Assembly (NCBI GenBank): GCA_021817825.1
Contig: JAKAFS010000031.1
Span: 1-39,013, forward strand
From: Deltaproteobacteria bacterium
GTDB taxonomy: Bacteria; Desulfobacterota; Syntrophia; Syntrophales; UBA5619
Length of the DNA: 39,013 nucleotides
Direction: 5' to 3'
Of the stretch, positions 16,074 through 24,574 are shown one piece after another (the first letter of the stretch is position 1; the number at the start of each line of letters is the position of its first letter). The position numbers were made by a program, and so were the translations under genes. The notes under the pieces were generated by a model. That model was not told the DNA's origin, did no database searches, and was given only the letters and a program-made list of their open reading frames with translations.

Positions 16074-16103
16074 GACTTAATTTCAGGTATTTCACGTCCC
16101 GCC

Positions 16104-17279
16104 TCATACTGAGCTGGAGGGAAGGTTCTGTTGCGGTTCCCCTAAGAGAAAATCACCCCTCTCGATCCATTCCTTGAGGATGTTCGCGATCTCCCGCGCC
16201 TTGTAATAGCTGGACAGAGGCGCCGTCGAGATCTCCTGGCCATTGAGTGTGATCGTTCCGCTCCGGAGCTGCTTGTATGTCACCTCCCCGAGACTCTTGG
16301 GAGAACCCTTCGGGTAGTCCATGCTGTAGTCGTAGATCTGAGCGTAGAGGTCCTCGTCCTTGACGGCCGTGAAGCGGGCCATTTCTTCATTCAAGACGGG
16401 GATGGGAATGCCGATGCCGACATAGAGGGAAACGCCGTAACCGAGGATGCTGGCGCCCACGAGCCATTCGGGGCTCATCTCCTTGAGATTGCCGATCGTC
16501 GCGATCGTGCCGGCCCCCTCTTTGGGCACGCCGTTCTTGCCCCGCAGGGCATTGGGGTTGTGCTGCGTCCCCGGCCAGGCGACAAATCCCTGGGCGCCGC
16601 CCAGAAAGATCCGGGTTCCGATGCCGATCGTTCGGTAATAGGGATCGTTGAACAGAGGGCTCAATTGCCCCGAGGTGGCGTAATTGGCGTTGGCCAGCCG
16701 CGGACGGAGCATGCCCATGTAGGTGTAGATCGTCTTGTCCGAGACGTTCACGGCGCAGTTGTAGTTCTGGTAGGCGTTGCGGGGGTTGAAAAGCATTGCG
16801 TCGCGCAGATCCGCAAGGGTGATGTTCCGCTCGTACCTACGGGCCGGATAACAGTCGGTGCCGTAGCTCTCGGCCCGAAGCCGGATCACGTTCCCGGCGA
16901 CCAGGTCCTGGAGGACATAACCGCCGCCATAGTTGAACTCCCCGGGATAGACGCTGTTGAGCGGATCCCCCTCGACCATCTCCGTCGCCCCCAGGTAGCA
17001 GTCCACGGCGGCGATCCCGGCATAGGCCGGCACATCGTTGAGCCAGACCTTCGAAGCGCGGATCTTCGGCGACGTGTGGCCGAAGTTCAGAAACGCGCCG
17101 GACGAGCACATGGGGCTGAAGGTGCCCGTGGTCACCACATCCACCTTCCGGGCCGCCTCGACGTCGCCGTGCCGTTCCACCACGTCGATCATTTCCTCGG
17201 CCGTAACGACGACGGCCTTTCCCTGCCTGATTTTCTCGTTGATCTCCTGGAATGTTTTCTGGACCCTGCACTTCTTCAT
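16104..17279 (-). CDS. homocysteine biosynthesis protein, DUF39 family
   Basis: Homologues (COG1900) in methanogens act in sulfur transfer that makes homocysteine from aspartate semialdehyde, together with a ferredoxin/NIL partner. The 391-residue protein has conserved Cys regions: C58 in TGTFSPMCSSGAFLNFGH, C94 in AAVDCYLGATE, C143 in YGTDCYPARRYE and C175 in QNYNCAVNVS. It ends without the CBS domains found on the methanogen enzyme, and no NIL-ferredoxin gene is nearby. The ATG at 17279 has GAGG upstream and avoids overlap with dut. It follows dut by 31 bases and is the last gene of the pnp operon. Confidence 0.85.
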   Translation of the reverse strand: MKKCRVQKTFQEINEKIRQGKAVVVTAEEMIDVVERHGDVEAARKVDVVTTGTFSPMCSSGAFLNFGHTSPKIRASKVWLNDVPAYAGIAAVDCYLGATEMVEGDPLNSVYPGEFNYGGGYVLQDLVAGNVIRLRAESYGTDCYPARRYERNITLADLRDAMLFNPRNAYQNYNCAVNVSDKTIYTYMGMLRPRLANANYATSGQLSPLFNDPYYRTIGIGTRIFLGGAQGFVAWPGTQHNPNALRGKNGVPKEGAGTIATIGNLKEMSPEWLVGASILGYGVSLYVGIGIPIPVLNEEMARFTAVKDEDLYAQIYDYSMDYPKGSPKSLGEVTYKQLRSGTITLNGQEISTAPLSSYYKAREIANILKEWIERGDFLLGEPQQNLPSSSV

Positions 17280-17310
17280 CCGACACCTCTGCAACCCGAG
17301 GGAACTTGAT

Positions 17311-17763
17311 CTATTTCGTATGGCCAAACCCGCCTGCGCCCCGCTCCGTCTCCGGCAAGACGTCGCAGCAAGACCAGTGAACGCGGCAGACCCGCTGCAC
17401 CACCATCTGCGCCACCCGTTCGCCGCGCCGGACGACGAAGGGGCTCTGACCGTGGTTGATCAGAACGAGCCCGATCTCACCGCGATAGTCCGCATCGATC
17501 GTCCCGGGCGTGTTGAGCAGCGTCACACCGTGCTTCAGGGCCAAACCGCTGCGGGGGCGGATTTGGGCCTCATAGCCTTCCGGCAGGGCGATGGAAATCC
17601 CCGTCGGAATCAGACGCCTTTCCCCGGGCAGGAGTATCGTCTCTTCCCCGACCGCCGCCGTCAGATCCATCCCCGCCGCCTGGGCAGTCATATAGCCCGG
17701 CAACGGCAGGTCTTCATGGCCCGGCAGCCTCCGGATGGACACCGAAAGTTCCTCTACCATCAT
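17311..17763 (-). CDS. dut: dUTP diphosphatase
   Basis: Trimeric enzyme that hydrolyses dUTP to dUMP. The 150-residue protein has all five motifs: AGMDLTA (30-36), RPRSGLA (69-75), [11 protein letters not shown] (87-97, catalytic D90), RGERVAQM (113-120) and the C-terminal RGAGGFGHT (141-149) with the stacking Phe146. Two adjacent ATG codons (17763, 17760) fit; AAGGA lies just upstream. It begins seven bases after the M16 peptidase gene. Confidence 0.96.
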   Translation of the reverse strand: MMVEELSVSIRRLPGHEDLPLPGYMTAQAAGMDLTAAVGEETILLPGERRLIPTGISIALPEGYEAQIRPRSGLALKHGVTLLNTPGTIDADYRGEIGLVLINHGQSPFVVRRGERVAQMVVQRVCRVHWSCCDVLPETERGAGGFGHTK

Positions 17764-17770
17764 CCATTCC

Positions 17771-19012
17771 TTAAAAAGCCAAATCCGCCTCGGCAACCGG
17801 TCCCAACGCCACAACGGTCATCGCCTCAGGCCGGAACGTTTCGCCGGCCAGGGCGCGGATGTCCTTTGCGGCGACGGCGTCGATCCGTTCGACAACCTCT
17901 TCGGGCGGCACGAACCTCCCCAAGGTGAGCTCGTTTTTGGCCAGCCGCGCCATCCGGGCGTCGGTGCTCTCCATGCTGAGCAGGAAATTCCCCTTGATCT
18001 GCTCCTTGGCGGCGCTCAGCTCCGCCTCCGTCAGCAGGGTGGACTGGAAATGGTCCAATCCCTCCCGGACCAGCGACAGGACCTCGCGGACTTTTTCCGG
18101 CTCCGTTCCCGCATAGATCCCGAAGAGTCCCGTATCCATGTAGGAGGTGAGATAGGAACAGACCGAATAGGCCAGCCCCCGCTTCTCCCGGATCTCCTGA
18201 AAGAGCCAGGAACTCATGCTCCCCCCGAGAATGGCGTTCAACAGAACCCCGGCGTGACGCTCGGGACTGACGGCCGAGGGCGCGGGCGCGCCGATGACGA
18301 GATGCGCCTGCTCAAGATCTTTCCTGAGGACGGCCTTCCCCGACCTTGCCAGAGGGGCTTCTATGGCCTCGACGGCGGAAGCGCCGACAAAGGATCCGAA
18401 GGACCGCCGGACCAGTTCACTGAACGGACCGTGCTGGAGACGTCCCGCGGCGCTGACGACCAGACGGTTTCCCCGGTAGCGGTTCTGAAAAAATTGCAGC
18501 AGGTCGTTGCGCGAGAAAGACTCGACCCGCTCCTTCGTGCCGAGAATGGGAAGCCCCAGCGGATGGTCTTTCCAGAAGGTCCCCTCGAAGAGATCGTGGA
18601 CATAGTCGTCGGGGGTGTCCTCGACCATCCGGATCTCCTGGAGGATCACCGACTTCTCCCGGACGATTTCCTCGTCGTCGAAACGCGAACCGGTGAGGAT
18701 GTCGGCCAAGAGATCGACGGCCAGCTCCAGGTGATAATCGGGAATCTTGATGTAGAAGGAGGTCTGTTCCTTGCCCGTGGCGGCATTCATCACGCCGCCC
18801 ACGGAATCGATGGCCGAGGCGATATCGAAGGCGGAGCGCCGCTCCGTCCCTTTGAACAGCATGTGCTCGATGAAATGGGCGGCCCCGTTGTTCAGATCGC
18901 TTTCATGGCGGGAGCCGCCCTCCAGCCAGACTCCGATGGAGACCGACCGGACATGGTCGATCTCCTCGGAGAGAACACGAATACCGTTATCCAGGATGGT
19001 CTTATTGACCAT
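17771..19012 (-). CDS. M16 family zinc peptidase (YmxG/PqqL-like)
   Basis: Insulinase-family metallopeptidase of 413 residues. The inverted zinc motif HFIEH (46-50) and the third ligand E126 (75 residues on) are present, so the active site is intact, followed by the inactive partner half. Family members of this length follow pnp in many bacteria. The start lies inside the pnp 3' end (11-base overlap), with GGAG before it. The substrate is unknown. Confidence 0.93.
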   Translation of the reverse strand: MVNKTILDNGIRVLSEEIDHVRSVSIGVWLEGGSRHESDLNNGAAHFIEHMLFKGTERRSAFDIASAIDSVGGVMNAATGKEQTSFYIKIPDYHLELAVDLLADILTGSRFDDEEIVREKSVILQEIRMVEDTPDDYVHDLFEGTFWKDHPLGLPILGTKERVESFSRNDLLQFFQNRYRGNRLVVSAAGRLQHGPFSELVRRSFGSFVGASAVEAIEAPLARSGKAVLRKDLEQAHLVIGAPAPSAVSPERHAGVLLNAILGGSMSSWLFQEIREKRGLAYSVCSYLTSYMDTGLFGIYAGTEPEKVREVLSLVREGLDHFQSTLLTEAELSAAKEQIKGNFLLSMESTDARMARLAKNELTLGRFVPPEEVVERIDAVAAKDIRALAGETFRPEAMTVVALGPVAEADLAF

Positions 19013-21122
19013 TTTCTCCTAGCGCTTCCTTCCGGCTCAGACGGATCTTGCCCTGTTTGTCCACCTCCAGCACCTTGACCGTCACCTCGTCCCCCTCTTG
19101 GAGGATGTCCGTGACCTTGTTCACCCGCTCTTTCGCGAGTTGGGAGATGTGCAACAGGCCTTCCGTCCCGGGCAGGATCTCGACGAAGGCGCCGAAATCG
19201 ACGATCTTCTTGACCGTGCCTTTATAGAGTTTGCCGACTTCGGCATCCTCGGTCAGCCATTTGACCATGGCGACAGCCCGGGAAGCGGCTTCCGCGTCGC
19301 TGGAGGCGATGGTCACCGTGCCGTCGTCCTCGACATTGATTTCGACGCCCGTTTCCGCCACGATCTGACGGATGTTCTTCCCGCCCGAGCCGATCACGTC
19401 ACGGACCTTCTCCGGCCGCACCTTGACGGTGGTGATCCGCGGGGCATAGGCGGAGATGTCCGTCTTCGGCGCCGTAAGGGTCTCGCGCAGCTTGCCGATG
19501 ATGAAGACCCTGCCTTCCCGCGCCTGGGCCAGGGCTTTGCGCAGGATATCGCCGGTAAGGTTGTCGATCTTGATATCCATCTGCAAGGACGTGACGCCTT
19601 TTTCGGTCCCGCAGACCTTGAAATCCATATCGCCCGCATGGTCCTCATCGCCGAGAATGTCGGAGAGGATGACCACCTCGTTCCCCTCCTGCAGGAGCCC
19701 CATGGCGATCCCGGCCACGGTATCGCGAATCGGCACCCCGGCATCCATCAGGGAGAGACAACCGCCGCAGACCGTCGCCATCGAAGAGGAACCGTTCGAG
19801 GACATAATGTCCGAAACGACGCGGATCGTATAGGGGAAGGCTTCCTTGGACGGCAACACCGGCACCAGCGCCCTTCGGGACAGGCCGCCGTGGCCGATTT
19901 CCCGGCGGCCCGGGCTGCGGAGCGGTTTGGCCTCGCCGACCGAATAGGGCGGGAAATTGTAGTGGAGCAGGAAGTGACGCCGCTCTTCGCCGGCGATGTA
20001 GTCCAGCCGCTGTTCGTCATGGGAGGTCCCCAGGGTGACGGTGACCAGGGCCTGCGTCTCGCCCCGGTTGAAGAGGGCCGAACCGTGCGCCCGCGGCAGG
20101 ATGCCGACCTCGGAACTGATCGGCCGGATCTGGGTCGTGGAACGGCCGTCGATCCTCCGTTTCTCCTTGATGATCATCTCCCGGAGAATGCGCCTTTCGA
20201 TCGATTCGATGATCTCCAGGACCTGGGCCTTGCAGGCGGGATCCTCGGCGGTCAGCGTCTTGACGACCGCCTTGCGGACGTCGGCAAGCTTGGCATACCG
20301 CTCCATTTTCCGGGGCATGCCGTAGCCTTCCTGAAGCCCGGCAAGCGCCGCTGCCGTAACCTTCGCCACCAGAGCCTCGTCCACGACCTCGACTTCGATG
20401 GTCCGCTTGGCCTTGCCGGCCTCCTGGCGCATCTTGTCCTGTAGATCGATGACGGGACGCATCGCTTCGAGGCCGAAGTTGATGGCATCGACGATGACAT
20501 CCTCCGGGATCTCGTTCGCGCCGCCTTCCATCATGACGAGGTTCACGTCATAGGGCCGGCCTTCGGTCCCGGGAACGATCTTCCGTCCCACGATGAAGAG
20601 GTCCATATCGCTTTTTTCCTGGAGCGCCTGCGAGGGATTGCAGATGAAGGCCCCGTCTATACGGCCGACGCGGACGCCGGCAATGGGCCCTTTGAAGGGG
20701 ATGTCCGAGATCTCGAGCGCGGCGGAGGCCGCCAGCATGGCCGCCACATCGGAGTCGTTCTCGCTGTCCACGGAAAGGACCGAGGCCATCAACTGGGTCT
20801 CGTGGAAATAATGCTTCGGGAACAGGGGACGGATGGAACGGTCGATGATCCGCGACGTCAGGATCTCCTTCTCGTTGAGTCGCCCTTCCCTTTTGAAAAA
20901 GCCGCCGGGGATCTTCCCGGCGGCATAGGTCATTTCCTGGTAATCGACGGTCAGGGGCAGAAAATCGACCCCGTCCCGGATCGACTTCAGGGAGACGGCG
21001 GTGACCAGCACTACCGTGTCTCCGTAGGTCGCCAGGATGGCGCCGTCCGCCTGCCCTGCCACATAATCCGCTTTGAGGGAGATGTTCCTCCCCGCAAAAT
21101 CCGTACTGAATACTTTACTCAT
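19002..21122 (-). CDS. pnp: polyribonucleotide nucleotidyltransferase (PNPase)
   Basis: Phosphorolytic 3'-5' exoribonuclease. The 706-residue protein contains two RNase PH domains (about 1-230 and 310-540), the linking helical domain, a KH domain ([12 protein letters not shown]) and a C-terminal S1 domain ([21 protein letters not shown]). The catalytic region [18 protein letters not shown] is present. Length is typical. Its leader carries a long composite hairpin that fills the spacer from rpsO. Confidence 0.98.
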   Translation of the reverse strand: MSKVFSTDFAGRNISLKADYVAGQADGAILATYGDTVVLVTAVSLKSIRDGVDFLPLTVDYQEMTYAAGKIPGGFFKREGRLNEKEILTSRIIDRSIRPLFPKHYFHETQLMASVLSVDSENDSDVAAMLAASAALEISDIPFKGPIAGVRVGRIDGAFICNPSQALQEKSDMDLFIVGRKIVPGTEGRPYDVNLVMMEGGANEIPEDVIVDAINFGLEAMRPVIDLQDKMRQEAGKAKRTIEVEVVDEALVAKVTAAALAGLQEGYGMPRKMERYAKLADVRKAVVKTLTAEDPACKAQVLEIIESIERRILREMIIKEKRRIDGRSTTQIRPISSEVGILPRAHGSALFNRGETQALVTVTLGTSHDEQRLDYIAGEERRHFLLHYNFPPYSVGEAKPLRSPGRREIGHGGLSRRALVPVLPSKEAFPYTIRVVSDIMSSNGSSSMATVCGGCLSLMDAGVPIRDTVAGIAMGLLQEGNEVVILSDILGDEDHAGDMDFKVCGTEKGVTSLQMDIKIDNLTGDILRKALAQAREGRVFIIGKLRETLTAPKTDISAYAPRITTVKVRPEKVRDVIGSGGKNIRQIVAETGVEINVEDDGTVTIASSDAEAASRAVAMVKWLTEDAEVGKLYKGTVKKIVDFGAFVEILPGTEGLLHISQLAKERVNKVTDILQEGDEVTVKVLEVDKQGKIRLSRKEALGENGQ

Positions 21123-21146
21123 GTTGTCCTCTCTTGTTTTGATGGT

Positions 21147-21252
21147 ACGGTGCGGGACAGGGAAGGAGTAGGCAGTAGGCAGTAGGGAGCAGACAAAAAG
21201 GATCTGCTTCTTACTCCTTACTTCCTACTCCTAATCGATACCCCGCACCCGT
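21147..21252 (-). promoter_or_regulatory. long composite hairpin in the rpsO-pnp spacer
   Basis: The outer stem is ACGGTGCGGG (21147-21156) with CCCGCA-C-CCGT (21242-21252), ten pairs with one bulged C. Further in, AGGAGTAGG (21164-21172) pairs with CCTACTCCT (21224-21232), then an imperfect helix made of AGTAGGC-type heptamers runs to AGCAGA/TCTGCT and a short loop. It starts eight bases after the rpsO stop and ends 24 bases before the pnp ATG. By analogy with E. coli, where an RNase III-cut stem-loop in the pnp leader mediates autoregulation, it may be a processing site; it could also be a transcription terminator without a T-run. Confidence 0.55.
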
Positions 21253-21260
21253 TGCTCAGT

Positions 21261-21527
21261 TTACTTCCTGAGTCCTAGACGCTGAATCACCGCTCGGTAG
21301 CGTTCCACGTCCTTGTTTTTCACGTAATCCAGAAGCCTGCGCCGTTGGCCGACCAGCTTCAGGAGTCCCCGCCGGGAGTGATGATCCTTCTTGTGGGACT
21401 TGAAATGCTCCGTCAGATACTCGATCCGGGCGCTAAGAAGGGCAATCTGGACCTCCGGGGATCCCGTGTCTTTTTCGTGCAACTGATAACTGTCGATGAT
21501 TCCTTTTCGTTTTTCTACATCTAACAC
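21261..21527 (-). CDS. rpsO: 30S ribosomal protein S15
   Basis: Primary 16S rRNA-binding protein. The 88-residue product is full length, with [47 protein letters not shown] and the end [13 protein letters not shown]. The start is GTG at 21525-21527 with GGGAGG about ten bases upstream. The conserved truB-rpsO-pnp order is kept, without the ribF often found between truB and rpsO. Confidence 0.97.
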   Translation of the reverse strand: MLDVEKRKGIIDSYQLHEKDTGSPEVQIALLSARIEYLTEHFKSHKKDHHSRRGLLKLVGQRRRLLDYVKNKDVERYRAVIQRLGLRK

Positions 21528-21584
21528 TGTTCTTGTCCTCCCTTAAGTCAATGATGCGATTCTCGCCGGTTTCGGCCTTTCGTT

Positions 21585-22520
21585 TCAATCGTTAAACACC
21601 CGCAATATCTGGACCGCCTGCTTCTTGCCAGCCGACAGCAGTTCCTCCGATGCACAGGACATCCGCGCGACGGCCACCAAGCGGTTATCATGGAGAGTGA
21701 ACTTTACCACATCTCCCACGGCAAGAAAAGGAATATGATAACGTGCCAGCATCTCACCCTCGGGCTGATATCCGTTCCGCAGCCGCTCCGCCAGGGCCTC
21801 GTCCACAGCGATGGCCGCCAGTCCCGGCAGGACGTCCGCCAGCGACGCCAAGTAGGGAGAGAGTCTTTCCGCTTCCCGCAGCTCCGGAAGCGACTCGACC
21901 GCCAGCGCCGTCTCCAGACTGAAACAGCCGCTACGCGTCCTGCGCAGCGCGGACAGGCATCCGCCGCAACCGAGCGTTTCCCCCACCTCCGCACAGAGGG
22001 AGCGAATGTAGGTCCCCTTCGAACAGGATACCGTAAAGGTCGCCTCGGGAAGCCGGATCGCTTCGATTCGAACGGCGCGAATCTCCACCTCCCGCGGTGT
22101 CTGTTCGACTTCGATCCCCCGGCGCGTCCAATCGTAGAGAGGCCTTCCCTGAAACTTCACCGCCGAATAGCGGGGCGGCGTTTGTTCCCGCCGGCCCACA
22201 AGGGCGAGCAGGGCCTCTTCCACTTGCCGGGGACTCACCCGGGGCTCCTCCCGGCTGAGGACCGTTCCCGAGCTGTCAAGGGTATCCGTCCGGACCCCCA
22301 ACCGCAGAGTGGCCAGGTACTCCTTGTCATCGAGGGCCAGAAACTGGACCAGCTTCGTGGCCTCGTTGAGGCAAACGGGCAGGACGCCCGTCGCCAGCGG
22401 ATCGAGGGTCCCGGTATGGCCGGCCTTCTTGACCCCGAGCGCCCGCCGGACCTTCGCCACGACATCGTGGGAGGTACAGCCCGACGGCTTGTCGATGACG
22501 ATGATCCCGTTCATGCCCAT
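21585..22520 (-). CDS. truB: tRNA pseudouridine(55) synthase
   Basis: Makes pseudouridine 55 in the T-loop of tRNAs. The 311-residue protein has the catalytic D40 in GHTGTLDPLATGVL, the KxGRPLYDW region and SKGTYIRSL; a C-terminal PUA-like region closes it. The ATG at 22520 is used here; an in-frame ATG at 22514 overlaps the nrnA stop as ATGA and would give an equally likely N-terminus MNGIIVIDKPSG. Confidence 0.96.
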   Translation of the reverse strand: MGMNGIIVIDKPSGCTSHDVVAKVRRALGVKKAGHTGTLDPLATGVLPVCLNEATKLVQFLALDDKEYLATLRLGVRTDTLDSSGTVLSREEPRVSPRQVEEALLALVGRREQTPPRYSAVKFQGRPLYDWTRRGIEVEQTPREVEIRAVRIEAIRLPEATFTVSCSKGTYIRSLCAEVGETLGCGGCLSALRRTRSGCFSLETALAVESLPELREAERLSPYLASLADVLPGLAAIAVDEALAERLRNGYQPEGEMLARYHIPFLAVGDVVKFTLHDNRLVAVARMSCASEELLSAGKKQAVQILRVFND

Positions 22521-23467
22521 CCGGAGATCCGGATCTGCTCCAGCACCCTCCGGCGGACGTCCGCGAGCGCCCCTTCCATCCGGCAGGCGGCGGCGTTGAC
22601 GTGTCCCCCGCCGCCGAGGGCGCGGGCCACACGCTCCACATTCACGTTTCCCTTGGAGCGGAAACTGAGCTTGAAGCGTCCCGCCGCGAGCTCCACGAAA
22701 AGGATGGAAATTTCCACTCCCCGGATGGTCCGGGGCAGATCGACGAAGCCTTCCGTATGTTCCGACAGCGCCCCGGCCTCGGCGATCGCCTGTAGGGTCA
22801 CCGTCAGCGACCCGACCCGCCCTCCCTCTTCGAGCGTCAAGGTCGGCAGAACCGCCGCCATGAGCCGGATCTTGGCCGGCGCATGGGATTCGTAGACATG
22901 CTCCGATATAAACTGCGGGCTGGCGCCGTGAGCCACCAGATCAGCCGCTGCCCGGAGGGTTGCGGCGCTCGTACTTCCGTAGCGAAACCCGCCCGTATCG
23001 GTCAGGATCGCCGTGTAGAGGCAGGTTGCCGTCTCCGGACCGATCGGCCAGCGCTCATGGGCAATCAGACGGCAGACCAGTTCTCCCGTGGAACTCGCCG
23101 AAGGATCGATCAGGGCGGCCTCGCAGAATCCGCCGTTGGAGACATGGTGATCGATGTTGATCAGCGTCGGGATGGCCCCGATCCGCTTCGCCTCTTGGCC
23201 GACACGGTCCAGTTCGCTGCAATCGACCACGATGGCCGCATCAAAGGCGACAGCGGGCCATTCCGAAACGATCCGGTCGCTTCCCGGGAGAAACCGGTAA
23301 TGGTCCGGTGTGACATCCTGGCTGTACACGACCGCCTCTTTACCCAGCGCCTTCAACAGATGATAGATCGCCAGCTCCGAACCGAGCGCATCCCCGTCGG
23401 GTCTTTCATGGGAAACGATCAGAAAGGTCCGGCAAGCTTCGATCGCCTCGCTGATCTTCTCTAACAT
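22511..23467 (-). CDS. nrnA: DHH-family oligoribonuclease / pAp phosphatase NrnA
   Basis: Degrades short RNA oligomers and 3'-phosphoadenosine 5'-phosphate. The 318-residue protein has SHERPDGDALGS (19-30), the DHH motif at 106-108 (NIDHHVSN) and the DHHA1 signature GGGGH (285-289). It works downstream of PNPase in RNA decay, which fits its place in this operon. Its ATG overlaps the stop of the mini-rbfA gene by seven bases. Confidence 0.93.
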   Translation of the reverse strand: MLEKISEAIEACRTFLIVSHERPDGDALGSELAIYHLLKALGKEAVVYSQDVTPDHYRFLPGSDRIVSEWPAVAFDAAIVVDCSELDRVGQEAKRIGAIPTLINIDHHVSNGGFCEAALIDPSASSTGELVCRLIAHERWPIGPETATCLYTAILTDTGGFRYGSTSAATLRAAADLVAHGASPQFISEHVYESHAPAKIRLMAAVLPTLTLEEGGRVGSLTVTLQAIAEAGALSEHTEGFVDLPRTIRGVEISILFVELAAGRFKLSFRSKGNVNVERVARALGGGGHVNAAACRMEGALADVRRRVLEQIRISGWA

Positions 23468-23625
23468 CCGCCTCCTCTTTGCCGGTCGATCTCCTTGAGC
23501 ATGGACTCGATGCGGCGGCCATAGGCATAGGGCGGCTCGCAGTTCAACAGCCGTTGCGGCACCTGACGCAGCTGGCGTAGAAAGTGTTTTCCCTTTTCGA
23601 TCGTTCTGCTAATCTTCTGTGACAT
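23461..23625 (-). CDS. 54-residue protein, diverged tandem copy of the RbfA C-terminus
   Basis: A small frame squeezed between rbfA and nrnA, overlapping both (17 and 7 bases). Its residues from about 20 on (QVPQRLLNCEPPYAYGRRIE...LKEIDRQR) align with the end of RbfA (CVPELLFTYDPSFAYGSRIE...LLKEIHREE). At DNA level 23482-23574 aligns without gaps to rbfA 23651-23743 with 71 of 93 identities by hand count, so it arose by tandem partial duplication. The first 20 residues (MSQKISRTIEKGKHF...) are different and basic. The ATG at 23625 has an AAGAAGAG-type site. It lacks most of the KH fold; whether it is made or is a decaying remnant is unknown. Confidence 0.6.
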   Translation of the reverse strand: MSQKISRTIEKGKHFLRQLRQVPQRLLNCEPPYAYGRRIESMLKEIDRQRGGGC

Positions 23626-23992
23626 TTTTCTCTTCTTCCTTCTCCTCTTCCCGGTGGATTTCCTTGAGCAGGGATTCGATCCGGCTTCCGTAGGCAAAGG
23701 AAGGGTCGTAGGTGAACAGCAGTTCCGGCACGCAACGCAATTGAAGTCGTCGTCCCAACTCCCTTTTCAGAAATCCGGTCGCCTTGGCAAGCCCGGTCTT
23801 GACCTCGGGGCTGCACGTATCTTTTCCCATCTCGACAAAAAAAAGTCGCGCCGTGCGCAGGTCGTCGGTAACCTTCACGCCCGTAATCGTGACTAAACCG
23901 ATTCGCGGATCCTTGACCTGCTTGAGAAGCAGATCGGCAACCTCCATCTTAATCAAATCCGCGACCCGATCTGCCCTTTTAAAACTACTCAT
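23609..23992 (-). CDS. rbfA: 30S ribosome-binding factor RbfA
   Basis: KH-domain protein needed for late 30S maturation and 16S 5'-end processing. The 127-residue protein has the usual start FKRADRVADLIKMEVADLLLKQVKDPRIGLVTITGV and the conserved end VPELLFTYDPSFAYGSRIESLLKEI, followed by an acidic tail (REEEKEEEKNVTED). The start overlaps the ylxP stop by eight bases. Its 3' part is duplicated downstream. Confidence 0.96.
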   Translation of the reverse strand: MSSFKRADRVADLIKMEVADLLLKQVKDPRIGLVTITGVKVTDDLRTARLFFVEMGKDTCSPEVKTGLAKATGFLKRELGRRLQLRCVPELLFTYDPSFAYGSRIESLLKEIHREEEKEEEKNVTED

Positions 23993-24323
23993 ACTTTCCT
24001 TCTTCTATCCCATCCTCGCGTCCCTCCAGCAGCTCGGAGAAACTGGCGATCTCGAACCGGCTGCGGACGATCTGGGCCAGTTGGAGCTGATCGAGGAACC
24101 TCAAGATATGATCCATCTTGGCATTGATCGTCGCCTGGTCGTTGCCCAGGGCACAAAAGCCGATCCGCGCCTTTTGCCAATGGTCGTTGTCACCGACTTC
24201 GGCAATGGAGCAATTGAATTCATTCTGCGTCCGCCGGATCATCGCCTTCAGGACGCTGCGTTTCTCCTTCAGGGACCCGCACCCGGGGATCCGCAGCTCG
24301 ACGAGACCCGTTCCGACCACCAT
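23985..24323 (-). CDS. DUF503 family protein (YlxP-like)
   Basis: Small cytoplasmic protein of 112 residues with the family pattern LVELRIPGCGSLKEKRSVLKAMIRRTQNEFNCSIAEVGDNDHWQKARIGF, ending in an acidic tail. YlxP genes lie between infB and rbfA in many bacteria; a ribosome-binding factor role similar to RbfA has been suggested for the family but I treat it as uncertain. The ATG at 24323 is followed eight bases from its end by coupled rbfA. Confidence 0.88.
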   Translation of the reverse strand: MVVGTGLVELRIPGCGSLKEKRSVLKAMIRRTQNEFNCSIAEVGDNDHWQKARIGFCALGNDQATINAKMDHILRFLDQLQLAQIVRSRFEIASFSELLEGREDGIEEGKYE

Positions 24324-24574
24324 GACGCCACCTGTCTATCTGCGCACCGGTATTTTTCATCCCGGAGACGCCTCCCTATTTCCCTTCTACAAGAACCCTG
24401 GCAGGAAATAATGGGGATTCGTGATTTTCTCACGCCCTGGGGCCGCCGGGCCAGCGGATCCCGGCAGCGCGCATTGGAGATTTTTCGGGGCACCCTGCCC
24501 CCGCAGCGCAGCGAGGAGGTGCAGGGTCGGAAAATATCCAGCGCGCCAAGGGATCTGATGGCCAAAGGCCCGGG
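24324..24574. other. 251-base palindrome-rich gap between infB and ylxP
   Basis: No gene is seen. The neighbouring genes of this operon otherwise overlap or nearly touch, so the gap stands out. It contains the large hairpin at 24467-24546 and a smaller stem, TATTTCC (24377-24383) with GGAAATA (24404-24410). It may be an inserted repeat element or an RNA processing region. Confidence 0.55.
24467..24546. repeat. 80-base imperfect palindrome in the nusA operon
   Basis: Reading inward: GCGCGC (24467-24472) pairs with 24541-24546; TGGA with TCCA; ATTTTTC with GGAAAAT; ACCCTGC with GCAGGGT. About 24 base pairs form with a few unpaired bases and a GC-rich terminal loop. There is no T-run next to the base of the stem, so it is not a typical terminator. 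It could be a miniature mobile repeat or an RNase III-type processing stem. Confidence 0.5.

Noticed and set aside
21164..21235. Short AGTAGGC repeats as a possible CRISPR array
   Set aside because: Units are only seven bases with no spacers; they form one hairpin.
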